A stretch of DNA of 30,492 bases, from NCBI GenBank assembly GCA_023422975.1, contig JAFAGF010000206.1, forward strand, positions 1-30,492, in the 5' to 3' direction. The translations under genes were made by a program, and so were the position numbers. The first letter of the stretch is position 1. The number at the start of each line of letters is the position of its first letter. The stretch comes from Pseudomonadota bacterium. Its GTDB lineage: Bacteria > Pseudomonadota > Gammaproteobacteria > Burkholderiales > Burkholderiaceae_C. The notes beneath the pieces are model-generated. The model was not told the origin of the DNA and did not search any database. It saw nothing but the letters and a program-made list of their open reading frames with translations. Positions 13,410-22,259 of this stretch are shown in pieces.

Positions 13410-16340
13410 ATGCCCCTGATTTCTCTTATTCTTCTCCCTTTTATCGGCAGTCTTTTGGCAGCCGTTTTACCTGCGAACGCGCGGAACACTGAGTCCACCC
13501 TCGCAGGCATCATTGCGCTGGCTTGCACGATACAAGCGGCGATGTTTTTCCCAGAGATTGCAGATGGCGGCGTGATACGCCAAGAGCTGGTCTGGCTGCC
13601 CGCGCTTGGTTTGAATTTTGTGGTCCGCATGGATGGATTTGCCTGGATGTTCAGCATGCTGGTGCTGGGCATCGGCTCATTGGTCGTTCTGTATGCGCGT
13701 TACTACATGTCTCCTGCAGACCCCGTACCGCGCTTTTTCTCTTTCCTGCTTGCTTTTATGGGGGCAATGTCAGGCGTGGTGCTCTCGGGCAACATCATTC
13801 AACTGGTGTTCTTTTGGGAACTCACCAGCCTCTTTTCATTCTTATTGATCGGTTACTGGCACCACCGCCAAGATGCGCGGCGGGGCGCCCGCATGGCGCT
13901 CACGGTCACGGGAACAGGTGGCCTGTGCATGTTTGCAGGCATGCTGATCTTGGGCCACATTGTTGGCAGCTATGACCTAGAAAATGTGCTGGCTGCAGGT
14001 GAACAAGTACGCGCACATGACTTGTACACCCCGATGCTGGTCATGATCTTGTTGGGTGCATTGACCAAAAGTGCGCAATTCCCGTTTCACTTCTGGCTTC
14101 CCCACGCCATGGCGGCGCCCACACCCGTATCCGCTTACTTACACTCCGCCACGATGGTAAAAGCGGGCGTGTTTCTGATGGCACGTTTATGGCCTGTACT
14201 CTCCGGGACAGACCAGTGGTTCTGGATCGTAGGGGGCGCAGGTGTGACTACGCTCCTGGTCGGCGGCTTTTTTGCCATGTTCCAGCGAGATCTCAAAGGT
14301 CTGCTGGCGTATTCCACCATCTCGCACCTTGGCCTCATCACGCTGCTTCTTGGCCTCAACAGCCCGCTCGCTGCCGTGGCTGCCGTGTTTCACATCATGA
14401 ACCACGCCACATTCAAAGCCTCGTTGTTCATGGCTGCTGGCATTGTGGACCACGAAAGCGGCACACGCGATATGGATCGTTTGTCGGGGCTGCGCAAGAT
14501 GATGCCCGTCACCGCTACGCTCGCTTGTGTGGCAAGTGCCGCAATGGCAGGTGTACCGCTGCTCAATGGTTTCTTGTCGAAGGAAATGTTCTTTGCAGAA
14601 ACCGTATTTATTGAAACAGATCACTGGGTCAGCATCGTGCTACCGCTGGCGGCAACGATCGCCGGCATGTTCAGTGTCGCCTATTCGCTGTGCTTTACGG
14701 CCGACGTGTACTTCGGCACCAAAGCCGCGGATCTGCCTCGCAAACCACATGAACCGCCGCACTGGATGCGGGTTCCGGTGGAATTGCTGGTACTGATTTG
14801 CTTGGTGGTCGGCATCTTCCCTGCTTGGGCAGTGGGTGAATTTTTGAATGCCGCCGCATTGCCAGTGGTGGGTGGCAACTTGCCCGCCTTCAGCCTGGCT
14901 ATTTGGCATGGCATCAACACACCCTTGATCATGAGTGTGGTGGCCTTGGTTGGTGGCATTGTTTTGTATACCTTACTGCGCTGGTTACGCAAACAAGGTC
15001 TGCTGAGCGACGCCAAGCCCCTGCTTTTCCAACTCAATGGCAAACGGATATTTGAAAACCTGATCGCACGCCTGAGCCTGCTGGCACGCAACACGCGCAG
15101 GCTCTTGAGCACCCAGCATTTGCAGTGGCAAATGCTGTGGCTGGTACTACTGGCCCTCGGCGCTGGCGTGCTACCGCTCTGGATTCGCGGGCTTGAGCTT
15201 GGCAATCGCGCCAACTTGCCACTATCGCCGGCCTTTGTATTGCTTTGGACCATTGGCGGCCTGTGCGCTTTAGGCGCGGCATGGAAGGCGAAATACCATC
15301 GCATGGCCTCCTTGATCATGCTGGGTGGTGCAGGGCTGTGCACCTGCATTACGTTCCTGTGGTTCTCGGCACCGGATTTGGCACTCACCCAACTGGTGGT
15401 GGAAGTGGTCACCACCGTACTGATCTTGCTGGGTCTTCGCTGGTTGCCCAAGCGCGACAAGAGCCTGCGCATTCCTGCACTGTCCACCGAACTCTCCGCA
15501 CGTGCGCGACGCTTGCGCGACTTGCTGATTGCGCTGGCAGCTGGCGGTGGCGTGGGTTGGCTGGCCTTTGCCATGATGAGCCGCCCCTTCCCAGAAAGCA
15601 CCTCAACCTTCTTCCTAGAACGAGCACTGTCCGAGGGCGGAGGCACCAACGTGGTCAACGTCATGCTGGTTGACTTCCGTGGTTTTGACACGTTTGGGGA
15701 AATTGTCGTGCTCGGGATTGTGGCTTTGACGGTTTATGCCTTGCTGCGCCGCTTCCGTCCTGCACGCGAAACCATGGATATCCCAGAGCAGCAGCGCTAC
15801 ATTCCAGGCGATTTGCAAACCGACCTGATTAATCCGCGCCATGCTGGCGACACCGCCGTGGGCTACCTGATGGTGCCAGCGGTGCTGGTGCGCTTGCTGC
15901 TGCCCTTTGCCACACTGGTGGCGGTGTATCTGTTCCTGCGTGGCCACAACGAACCTGGAGGCGGCTTTGTTTCCGGACTGGTTTTCTCCGTCGCGCTCTT
16001 GCTGCAATACATCATCTCTGGCACGCACTGGGTAGAGGCACACATGCCCTTGTTCCCGCGCCGCTGGATTGGCGTGGGCCTGCTGTTTGCCATTTTGACG
16101 GGCCTTGGTTCTGTCGTGGTGGGCTACCCCTTCATGACCAGCCACACATTCCACTTCAGTTTGCCTTGGATTGGACAAATCCATCTCGCAAGCGCCACCT
16201 TCTTCGACATAGGAGTTTTCACTTTGGTTGTGGGTTCTACCCTGCTCATCTTGACGGCCATTGCCCACCAATCGGTGCGCGGCCACCGCTACCACGCCCG
16301 AATCCAAGAAGAGCAAGCAGCTCAGCAAGGAGGCCTCTGA
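13410..16340 (+). CDS. mrpA: Mrp-type Na+/H+ antiporter subunit A with fused MrpB domain
   Basis: Largest subunit of the multi-subunit Mrp (Mnh/Pha/Sha) cation/proton antiporter, an inner-membrane complex related to respiratory complex I (MrpA resembles NuoL). The 976-aa chain has the NuoL-like core with the key Glu137 (FFWELTS) and Lys220 (LLGALTKSAQFPFHFWLPHAMAAPTPVSA). A MrpA-specific C-terminal part (about 600-800) follows, then a MrpB domain (about 815-960: FRGHNEPGGGFVSGLVF-like stretch with LRGHNEPGGGFV). The A-B fusion marks a group 2 (six-gene) operon. It is first in the operon; its TGA overlaps the mrpC ATG (TGATG). The ATG at 13410 has no clear ribosome site. Confidence 0.95.
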   Translation: MPLISLILLPFIGSLLAAVLPANARNTESTLAGIIALACTIQAAMFFPEIADGGVIRQELVWLPALGLNFVVRMDGFAWMFSMLVLGIGSLVVLYARYYMSPADPVPRFFSFLLAFMGAMSGVVLSGNIIQLVFFWELTSLFSFLLIGYWHHRQDARRGARMALTVTGTGGLCMFAGMLILGHIVGSYDLENVLAAGEQVRAHDLYTPMLVMILLGALTKSAQFPFHFWLPHAMAAPTPVSAYLHSATMVKAGVFLMARLWPVLSGTDQWFWIVGGAGVTTLLVGGFFAMFQRDLKGLLAYSTISHLGLITLLLGLNSPLAAVAAVFHIMNHATFKASLFMAAGIVDHESGTRDMDRLSGLRKMMPVTATLACVASAAMAGVPLLNGFLSKEMFFAETVFIETDHWVSIVLPLAATIAGMFSVAYSLCFTADVYFGTKAADLPRKPHEPPHWMRVPVELLVLICLVVGIFPAWAVGEFLNAAALPVVGGNLPAFSLAIWHGINTPLIMSVVALVGGIVLYTLLRWLRKQGLLSDAKPLLFQLNGKRIFENLIARLSLLARNTRRLLSTQHLQWQMLWLVLLALGAGVLPLWIRGLELGNRANLPLSPAFVLLWTIGGLCALGAAWKAKYHRMASLIMLGGAGLCTCITFLWFSAPDLALTQLVVEVVTTVLILLGLRWLPKRDKSLRIPALSTELSARARRLRDLLIALAAGGGVGWLAFAMMSRPFPESTSTFFLERALSEGGGTNVVNVMLVDFRGFDTFGEIVVLGIVALTVYALLRRFRPARETMDIPEQQRYIPGDLQTDLINPRHAGDTAVGYLMVPAVLVRLLLPFATLVAVYLFLRGHNEPGGGFVSGLVFSVALLLQYIISGTHWVEAHMPLFPRRWIGVGLLFAILTGLGSVVVGYPFMTSHTFHFSLPWIGQIHLASATFFDIGVFTLVVGSTLLILTAIAHQSVRGHRYHARIQEEQAAQQGGL

Positions 16341-16705
16341 TGGAAACCGTATTGGCAATCGCTATTGGCGTGTTGGCAGGGTCAGGGGTATGGCTGCTGC
16401 TGCGCCCACGCACGTTCCAAGTCATCGTCGGCCTGTCTTTGCTGTCTTATGCCGTGAATCTGTTTATCTTCAGCATGGGCCGCGAAGGGCTTGCTATTGA
16501 TAAGGAACCGGTACTGCGCCCGGGCATTCCTGAAACCCTGGCTCACTATGCAGACCCTATGCCACAGGCTCTGGTGTTAACCGCCATCGTCATTGGCTTT
16601 GCCATGACCGCCCTGTTCTTGGTGGTCCTGCTTGCATCGCGCGGCATGTCGGGGACTGACCACGTTGATGGTGTCAAAGCACGTGATGTGCAGGAGATGC
16701 CATGA
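16340..16705 (+). CDS. mrpC: Mrp antiporter subunit C
   Basis: The 121-aa protein has three transmembrane helices and is the NuoK homologue of the Mrp complex. Typical stretches are LAIAIGVLAGSGVWLLLRPRTFQVIVGLSLLSYAVNLFIFSMG and PMPQALVLTAIVIGFAMTALFLVVL, the latter the conserved DPxPQALVLTAIVI signature of MrpC/MnhC. The start ATG at 16340 shares a base with the mrpA stop and a GGAGG lies 10 nt upstream inside mrpA. The end overlaps mrpD by 4 bp (ATGA). The C-terminal 20 residues are soluble and variable. Confidence 0.95.
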   Translation: METVLAIAIGVLAGSGVWLLLRPRTFQVIVGLSLLSYAVNLFIFSMGREGLAIDKEPVLRPGIPETLAHYADPMPQALVLTAIVIGFAMTALFLVVLLASRGMSGTDHVDGVKARDVQEMP

Positions 16706-18408
16706 GCTTGATTCTCGAATGGCTGGCATCCCTCATGCCCCACCTCATGCTGGCACCTATCGTGCTGCCGATGTTTATTGCCGCGTTCATGCTGCTTCTC
16801 AAAGAAGAGCAACAGCAAACCAAAATGGTGATGAATGTCGGTGCCACCACACTGGGCTTGCTGGTGGCTATTGCCCTGTTGATCTGGGCCGACCAATCTG
16901 GCTCCAGCACCACCATGGGTGTTTATCTGCCTGGTAACTGGCAGGCCCCCTTCGGGATTGTGCTGGCGGTTGACCGGCTCACGGCTTTGATGTTGGTGCT
17001 GACCTACAGCATCGCGCTGGCGTGTAGCCTGTTCTCCACTGCACGCTGGCACAAGGCGGGCGTGCATTTTCACCCGCTGTTTCAGTTGCAATTAATGGGC
17101 CTGTCTGGTGCTTTCCTCACCGCAGACCTGTTCAACCTGTTCGTCTTTTTTGAGATCATGCTGGCTGCCTCGTATGGCTTGCTGCTGCACGGCTCTGGGC
17201 GTATGCGCGTGCAATCTGGCATGCACTACATCGCCATCAACTTGGCGGCTTCCTCGCTGTTCTTGATTGGCGTATCCATGCTGTATGGCCTGACAGGCAC
17301 GCTCAACATGGCCGATCTGGCCCAGGCCATTCCCGAAGTGTCTGCGGCTGACCGTGGCCTGCTACACACGGCTGCAGGTATTTTGGCGACGGCCTTCCTG
17401 ATCAAAGCAGCGGTGTGGCCGCTGAACTTCTGGCTTGTGCCAGCTTACAGCGCAGCCACCGCCCCGGTTGGTGCGCTGTTTGCACTCATGACCAAAGTGG
17501 GCATCTATACCATCTTGCGTTTGTGGACCCTCATGTTCTCCAGCGAAGCGGGCGACTCTGCCCTCTTTGGATCCATGTGGCTGATTGTGGGTGGCATGGT
17601 CACCATGGTGTTTGGCGGTATTGGCACCTTGGCCGCTACCCGCCTGACGCATCTGGCGGGCTACGCGGCTATCTTGTCATCAGGCACCTTGCTCGCCGCC
17701 ATCGGGTTTGGCCAGAACATGCTAACCGCAGGTTTGCTGTACTACCTGCCCAGCTCCACGCTGGCTGTCGCGATTCTTTTCTTGCTGGCCGACATCATGG
17801 ACCGCTGGCGCAATGATGGGAATATCGACATCGACGATGAGGAAGCGCCTTTCCTCAACTCTGAGCTGGTGCCCACGCAAAGTCTGAACCTTGACGAAAA
17901 CGAGCAAGTGCTGATTGGCCGCGCCATCCCCGCCTCTGCCGCTTTCCTGGGCTTGGCATTCATCATGTGTACCTTGGTGGTCTCCGGCTTGCCGCCGCTT
18001 TCTGGTTTCATTGGCAAATTTGCCATGCTCACCAACTTGATCAACCCCGTGGGGCTGGGGCAGTCTGCAGGCTATCAGGCTGGCCAATGGGGCTGGGTGT
18101 TGATGGCGTTGATGATTGCCACGGGTTTGTTCGCCCTGATTGCACTCACGCGCGCAGGCATCCGCCACTTCTGGGCTACGCACGAGCGCGGCACGCCTGA
18201 GCTGCGTATCTCCGAAGGGCTGCCGATTGCAGCGCTGATGACACTGTGCATTGTGCTGACGGTGAAGGCCGACTCCGTCATGCAGTACACCCAGAATGCC
18301 GCCAATGCCTTGCATGCGCCCAGCACCTATGTGCAGGCCGTGATGGAGACACGGCCTGTACCCAACCCCACCAGCGCTCCAGCCAGCACTGCGGAGGCCC
18401 AGCCATGA
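16702..18408 (+). CDS. mrpD: Mrp antiporter subunit D
   Basis: Second NuoL/M/N-type antiporter subunit of the complex, 568 aa with about 14 helices. The proton-path residues are present: Glu151 (LFVFFEIMLAASYGLLL), Lys235 (FLIKAAVWPLNFWLVPAYSAATAPV) and Lys265 (ALMTKVGIY). An acidic cytosolic loop (about 370-398, DGNIDIDDEEAPF) interrupts the C-terminal helices and is longer than in some relatives. The C-terminus is a Pro/Ala/Ser tail. It overlaps mrpC (ATGA) and mrpE (ATGATG), so the subunits are probably made in coupled amounts. Confidence 0.95.
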   Translation: MSLILEWLASLMPHLMLAPIVLPMFIAAFMLLLKEEQQQTKMVMNVGATTLGLLVAIALLIWADQSGSSTTMGVYLPGNWQAPFGIVLAVDRLTALMLVLTYSIALACSLFSTARWHKAGVHFHPLFQLQLMGLSGAFLTADLFNLFVFFEIMLAASYGLLLHGSGRMRVQSGMHYIAINLAASSLFLIGVSMLYGLTGTLNMADLAQAIPEVSAADRGLLHTAAGILATAFLIKAAVWPLNFWLVPAYSAATAPVGALFALMTKVGIYTILRLWTLMFSSEAGDSALFGSMWLIVGGMVTMVFGGIGTLAATRLTHLAGYAAILSSGTLLAAIGFGQNMLTAGLLYYLPSSTLAVAILFLLADIMDRWRNDGNIDIDDEEAPFLNSELVPTQSLNLDENEQVLIGRAIPASAAFLGLAFIMCTLVVSGLPPLSGFIGKFAMLTNLINPVGLGQSAGYQAGQWGWVLMALMIATGLFALIALTRAGIRHFWATHERGTPELRISEGLPIAALMTLCIVLTVKADSVMQYTQNAANALHAPSTYVQAVMETRPVPNPTSAPASTAEAQP

Positions 18409-18896
18409 TGAAACGCCTCTTTCCCGCGCCCCTGCTGTCGGTTGCCTTGTTTGTGCTGTGGCTGCTGCTCAACCACTCGGTGAGCAAAGGGCATATCGTG
18501 CTTGGCGCCATCTTGGGGCTGATGATCCCGGTGCTCACACGCGGCTTACGTCCTTTGCCAGTACGCGTGCGCCATCCTTGGACAATCTTGAAGCTTTTTC
18601 TGACTGTGGTGGCCGACACGTCCGCCTCGAACTTTCAGGTCGTGCGCTTCTTGCTGCTACCCAAGATGCGCAAGCACCAAGCGGCTTTTGTGCACGTTCC
18701 ACTGGAGCTGCAAGACCCCAACGGACTGGCGGTGCTGGCCATGATTACCTGCATCACGCCGGGCACTGCGTGGGCAGAAATATCGCGTGACCGCTCGGTG
18801 TTGTTGATGCATGTCCTGGAAGTGGATGACCCACAAACCATCGTGGAACATGTCAAAACCAAATACGAGCGCCCACTGATGGAGATTTTCGAATGA
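18405..18896 (+). CDS. mrpE: Mrp antiporter subunit E
   Basis: The 163-aa subunit is unique to Mrp systems and needed for complex assembly. It has two or three N-terminal helices (LLSVALFVLWLLLNHSVSKGHIVLGAILGLMIPVL) and a cytosolic C-terminal domain with the MrpE signature LAMITCITPGTAWAEISRDRSVLLMHVLEVDD. The start is one of two adjacent ATGs (18405 or 18408) overlapping the mrpD stop. The end overlaps mrpF by 4 bp. Confidence 0.95.
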   Translation: MMKRLFPAPLLSVALFVLWLLLNHSVSKGHIVLGAILGLMIPVLTRGLRPLPVRVRHPWTILKLFLTVVADTSASNFQVVRFLLLPKMRKHQAAFVHVPLELQDPNGLAVLAMITCITPGTAWAEISRDRSVLLMHVLEVDDPQTIVEHVKTKYERPLMEIFE

Positions 18897-19171
18897 GCCA
18901 ATGGTTAATCTGGGCACTGTCTTTGGCCCTCTTTTTCTTGGTGCTGGCCATGGCCTGCACCCTGACACGCCTGCTCAAAGGCCCCTCCGCACAAGACCGC
19001 GTGCTGGCGCTGGATTGCATGTACCTCAACGGCATGCTGGCCATGCTGGTGCTGGGCATTCTGTACAGCTCCTCCATGTATTTCGAAGCGGCCTTGCTGA
19101 TTGCCTTGTTTGGCTGCGTTGGCTCTACCGCCATGGCCAAATTCCTGTTGCGCGGTGAGGTGATCGAATGA
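18893..19171 (+). CDS. mrpF: Mrp antiporter subunit F
   Basis: The 92-aa, three-helix subunit has the conserved LLKGPSAQDRVLALD motif (about 28-42) typical of MrpF/MnhF/PhaF, whose aspartate is essential in studied homologues. It overlaps mrpE (ATGA) and mrpG (ATGA), and a TGGAG ribosome site lies inside the end of mrpE. Confidence 0.95.
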   Translation: MSQWLIWALSLALFFLVLAMACTLTRLLKGPSAQDRVLALDCMYLNGMLAMLVLGILYSSSMYFEAALLIALFGCVGSTAMAKFLLRGEVIE

Positions 19172-19575
19172 ATGAAATCACACTGCCCTTGTGGGCAGAG
19201 GTGCTCATTGCCTTGCTGGTACTGGGCGGCTCCATCATCGCGCTGTTGGGTTCGCTGGGCCTGATGCGCCTGAAAAGCTATTTCGAGCGCGTGCATTCCC
19301 CCTCCATCATTGCCACCATGGGTTGCTGGCTGATCATGTGGGCCACCTTCGTCTTCTTCAGCGCCACCGGCAAGGGGCTGGCTTTGCATGCGCTGTTGAT
19401 TGCCGTCTTCATCGCGGTGACCGTGCCCATCACCACCATCTTTTTGATGCGTGCGGCGCTCTTTCGTGCACGCCGTGCGGGGCGAGATGTCCCCCCCAGC
19501 ATCAGCCGCATTGTGCGTAATGAGCCCCAGACTGAAGCATCGGCCACTGCAGAGTCAGAATCTTCAAAAAATTAA
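19168..19575 (+). CDS. mrpG: Mrp antiporter subunit G
   Basis: The 135-aa subunit has three helices. It carries the typical ALLVLGGSIIALLGSLGLMRLKSYFERVHSPSIIATMG region, where (F)RLHxP-like ERVHSPS is the MrpG signature. A soluble, charged C-terminus (about 105-135) is rich in Arg then Glu/Ser. It is the last gene of the operon. A perfect hairpin without a T-run and then crcB follow, so some read-through to crcB is possible. Confidence 0.95.
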   Translation: MNEITLPLWAEVLIALLVLGGSIIALLGSLGLMRLKSYFERVHSPSIIATMGCWLIMWATFVFFSATGKGLALHALLIAVFIAVTVPITTIFLMRAALFRARRAGRDVPPSISRIVRNEPQTEASATAESESSKN

Positions 19576-19579
19576 GCAC

Positions 19580-19604
19580 CTAACGCTTATCAGATAAGCG
19601 TTAG
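19580..19604 (+). repeat. 11-bp perfect hairpin between mrpG and crcB
   Basis: CTAACGCTTAT (19580-19590) and ATAAGCGTTAG (19594-19604) pair exactly around CAG, followed by AGGCC. There is no T-run, so it is not a standard terminator. Its AAGCG(T/C)TAG core resembles the AGCGCTT arms of the other intergenic repeats in this window. It may be an mRNA-stabilising or intergenic palindromic element. Confidence 0.55.
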
Positions 19605-19626
19605 AGGCCTATTTAACCCATAACCC

Positions 19627-19998
19627 ATGCACCAAGTCATTGCCATTTGCACCGGAGCCAGTCTGGGCGCTTTGCTGCGCTGGCAGCTGGGTATCTGGCT
19701 GAGTGCGCAAGGGCATCTGGCATGGGGCACGCTGGCCGCCAATGCACTTGGCGGCTACGGCATTGGCCTAGCCATTGCGTGGCTGGATGCTGCCCCCCAC
19801 CTAGACCCCGTCTGGAGATTGGCCATCATTACGGGCTTTCTGGGTGCACTCACCACTTTTTCTAGCTTTTCAGCAGAAGTCGTTGGTCTGCTGCAGGCGC
19901 AGCGCTGGGGCATGGCACTGCTGTGGGCCATGCTGCACCTGGGCACTTCGCTGTGCCTGACCATTGCTGGCATTTACAGCGTGCATGCGCTGCGTTAA
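19627..19998 (+). CDS. crcB: Fluoride exporter CrcB (Fluc channel)
   Basis: CrcB forms a dual-topology dimeric inner-membrane channel that lets toxic fluoride leave the cell. The 123-aa protein has four helices and the family landmarks: GASLGALLRW (10-19), TLAANALGGYGIG (about 35-47, with the conserved Asn), and GFLGALTTFSSFSAEV (about 70-85, holding the TTFSSFS polar track and Phe residues that line the pore). I see no fluoride riboswitch consensus in the short upstream gap. It lies 51 bp after mrpG on the same strand, so both may share a transcript; a link between fluoride and pH/Na+ stress would be inference. Confidence 0.95.
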   Translation: MHQVIAICTGASLGALLRWQLGIWLSAQGHLAWGTLAANALGGYGIGLAIAWLDAAPHLDPVWRLAIITGFLGALTTFSSFSAEVVGLLQAQRWGMALLWAMLHLGTSLCLTIAGIYSVHALR

Positions 19999-20092
19999 AC
20001 GCCATCCTGCTTTTCCCTTGTTTTTGCTGTAGAGGCGGGCTGCAATCTGCGAAGATGGCGGCTTGTTCCCGTGATAGTGCAATTGGAGATTT

Positions 20093-20977
20093 ATGGACGC
20101 AAAGACATCCCTGCACGAGCGCTCGCTGGCAGAGGAATTGGCTCCACTGGATGCCCCCACCACCGCCCGAGATGCAGCTACCGCCGACCCGATGCTGCCC
20201 GATGCATACCGTCTGGCTTTTGCTGACCCGGAATTCATGGCACGCCGCGAAGCGCGCGGTATCCGCTTCCAACTAGAGCTGCTCAAGCCCGACCTCGGCC
20301 AGGAAGCCCACGGTATCGAACACACGGTCGTGGTCTATGGCAGCGCCCGGTTTGTAGATGCGCAGACGGCGCAGCACCGTCTGGCCGCCGCGCAAGCCAA
20401 TGGCGATGCTGACCAGATTCGCACTGCAGAGCGCGATGTACGTAACGCGGTGCGCTACGAAAATGCCCGTGCTTTTGCCCGTCTGGTGGCCGAGTACAGC
20501 CAGCGCCAACCGCAAGATCAGCGCATCTACATCTGCACCGGCGGTGGCCCAGGCATCATGGAGGCCGCCAACCGCGGCGCTTTCGAGGCCGGTGCCGTCA
20601 ACGTGGGCTTGAACATCTTGCTGCCCCATGAGCAGCAGGGCAACCGCTACATCACGCCCGAGCTGAGCTTCAAGTTTCACTACTTTGCGCTGCGCAAAAT
20701 GCATTTCATGATGCGCGCCAAAGCCTTGGTCGCATTCCCCGGCGGCTTTGGCACCATGGATGAGCTGTTTGAAGTGCTGACACTGGTGCAAACCACCAAG
20801 GTCAAGCCCGTGCCTATCATCTTGTTTGACACAAAATTCTGGCAGCAGCTGTTCAATTTTGACCTACTGATCGCTGAAGGCATGATCTCGCCGGAAGACC
20901 GCAAGCTGTTCCACTTTGTGGATACGCCCGAAGCAGCGTGGCAAATCATCAAAGACTTCTACCAGTTGCCGCACTAA
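20093..20977 (+). CDS. LOG-family protein (predicted nucleoside 5'-monophosphate phosphoribohydrolase)
   Basis: The 294-aa protein contains the Rossmann-like LOG/lysine-decarboxylase-like fold: TVVVYGSARF (about 78-87), YICTGGGPGIMEAANRGAFEAG (about 148-169) and the hallmark PGGFGTMDELFEVLTLVQT (about 215-233). The PGGxGTxxE motif is the catalytic/nucleotide site of cytokinin-activating LOG enzymes, which cleave the N-glycosidic bond of AMP-type nucleotides. It has an extra N-terminal region of about 75 residues and an insert (about 95-130), making it longer than small LOGs (about 190 aa) and similar to the PpnN-like or long bacterial group. Start ATG 20093 has GGAG 4 nt upstream. It is followed by a terminator and convergent with the MFS gene. 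Confidence 0.9.
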   Translation: MDAKTSLHERSLAEELAPLDAPTTARDAATADPMLPDAYRLAFADPEFMARREARGIRFQLELLKPDLGQEAHGIEHTVVVYGSARFVDAQTAQHRLAAAQANGDADQIRTAERDVRNAVRYENARAFARLVAEYSQRQPQDQRIYICTGGGPGIMEAANRGAFEAGAVNVGLNILLPHEQQGNRYITPELSFKFHYFALRKMHFMMRAKALVAFPGGFGTMDELFEVLTLVQTTKVKPVPIILFDTKFWQQLFNFDLLIAEGMISPEDRKLFHFVDTPEAAWQIIKDFYQLPH

Positions 20978-21001
20978 GGCTCAACCAGCAAGCCTTTTCT
21001 C

Positions 21002-21029
21002 AAAAAAGCAGCCTTCGCGCTGCTTTTTT
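21002..21029. terminator. Bidirectional terminator between LOG gene and MFS gene
   Basis: AAAAAAGCAGC (21002-21012) pairs with GCTGCTTTTTT (21019-21029) around CTTCGC. The A-run and T-run let it work for both convergent genes. Confidence 0.9.
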
Positions 21030-21049
21030 CATGCCCTATCACCGCACGG

Positions 21050-22255
21050 CTAAGAACCAATACGGGGGGAAGCCGCCAAGTCCTGAGGCAAATTGTCCTT
21101 GCCCAACAGCCACGGCAAGCGGGCAGAACCGCCCACTATCGCGCCGACTGCCCAGAACAAGGCCGAGACACCCACCACCGTGCCAATGGAGCCAAACAGC
21201 ACGGGCATCACCACGCTGGAGCCATTGATGGCCATCATGCGCAGACCCAAGGCCTCGCCCTGGCGGTGCGGTGGAGTGATCTGGTGAATCATGCTCATCA
21301 CCATGGGCTGCACTGACCCCAGCACCAACCCCAACGCAATTGAGCAGCCCATCATGGCCCAGGCATTGGGCATTAAGGGGTATGCTGTGAACAAGGCACA
21401 AGCCCCCAACATGGCCCCCATCACCACCTTCCACTCGCTGATGCGCTCAGACAGCAAGGGAATCAGCAACCGGATGGCAGCAGCAGCAATCGCAAATGCG
21501 CCCAAAATGGTGCCGATCACCGAAGCGGACAGTCCGCGCTCATGCCCCAAAATAGGCACCACAAAAGTGTGCACATCCCAGCACGAAGACAGCGCCCAGT
21601 TCATCAACAGCAAACGGCGAAAGCCCTGGTTTTGCAGCATGTCCCACGCGGTGGTTTTATTGGCATCAGCAGGCTTGGGCGCGGGCTTTTCTTCCTGCAC
21701 GGTGCGTACCCACAGCCATGCACTCAAGGGCAGCAATGTCAGCAGCACAAAAGCAGCCCGGAAACCGGTCGTGCTGGCCGCTTCGCCCCCTGCATAGTCA
21801 ATCAGCAAGCCCGCCAAGAACGGGCCCAGAAAGTTGGACACCGCCGGCCCGATGGCCAGCCAGCTAAATACCTTGCGCAGTGTTACCTTGTCGTGCGTCT
21901 GCCGCCCCACATGGCGCTGCAGCGCGATGATGGCCGCACCCGATGCCCCGCCACTGCACAGCGCCGCAAAGCACAGCACCGGATAGATGGGGAACACCAC
22001 GGCCATCGCCGCCCCTGCGCTGGCCACGATCACGCTGATGGCCAAGGGGCGCTTCAAGCCATGTCGGTCTGCATAGCGCCCTGCGGGCAACGATAAAAAC
22101 ACCTGCGTCAGCGCAAACAACGCCAGCAGCACGCCCACCGCAGCAGGGCTATAGCCTTCGCGCAGCGCCAGCAGCGGCGTGGCCATGCGCATGCCCGTCA
22201 TGCAGGCGTGGATAGAAATTTGCGCCAGGATCAGGCGCAGCAAAGAAGCATTCAC
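21050..22255 (-). CDS. Major facilitator superfamily transporter
   Basis: The 401-aa protein has 12 predicted helices. The MFS loop 2-3 motif appears as GRYADRHGLKRPL (about 58-70). The middle loop (about 195-215) is hydrophilic (EEKPAPKPADANKT). Substrate is not recognisable; such proteins are often drug or metabolite exporters. The start is GTG 22255, four nt after the rmuC stop, so it is the promoter-distal partner of rmuC. An ATG 18 codons in (MTGMRMATPLL) is a less likely start because it would cut helix 1. Confidence 0.85.
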   Translation of the reverse strand: MNASLLRLILAQISIHACMTGMRMATPLLALREGYSPAAVGVLLALFALTQVFLSLPAGRYADRHGLKRPLAISVIVASAGAAMAVVFPIYPVLCFAALCSGGASGAAIIALQRHVGRQTHDKVTLRKVFSWLAIGPAVSNFLGPFLAGLLIDYAGGEAASTTGFRAAFVLLTLLPLSAWLWVRTVQEEKPAPKPADANKTTAWDMLQNQGFRRLLLMNWALSSCWDVHTFVVPILGHERGLSASVIGTILGAFAIAAAAIRLLIPLLSERISEWKVVMGAMLGACALFTAYPLMPNAWAMMGCSIALGLVLGSVQPMVMSMIHQITPPHRQGEALGLRMMAINGSSVVMPVLFGSIGTVVGVSALFWAVGAIVGGSARLPWLLGKDNLPQDLAASPRIGS

Positions 22256-22259
22256 TCAA

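Noticed and set aside
14681..15691. 336-codon minus-strand open frame inside mrpA
   Set aside because: Ser/Arg/Pro-rich translation with no membrane or enzyme features; mrpA on the plus strand is unambiguous.
19576..19626. Fluoride riboswitch before crcB
   Set aside because: The gap is short and holds only a simple hairpin; the fluoride-riboswitch consensus is absent.
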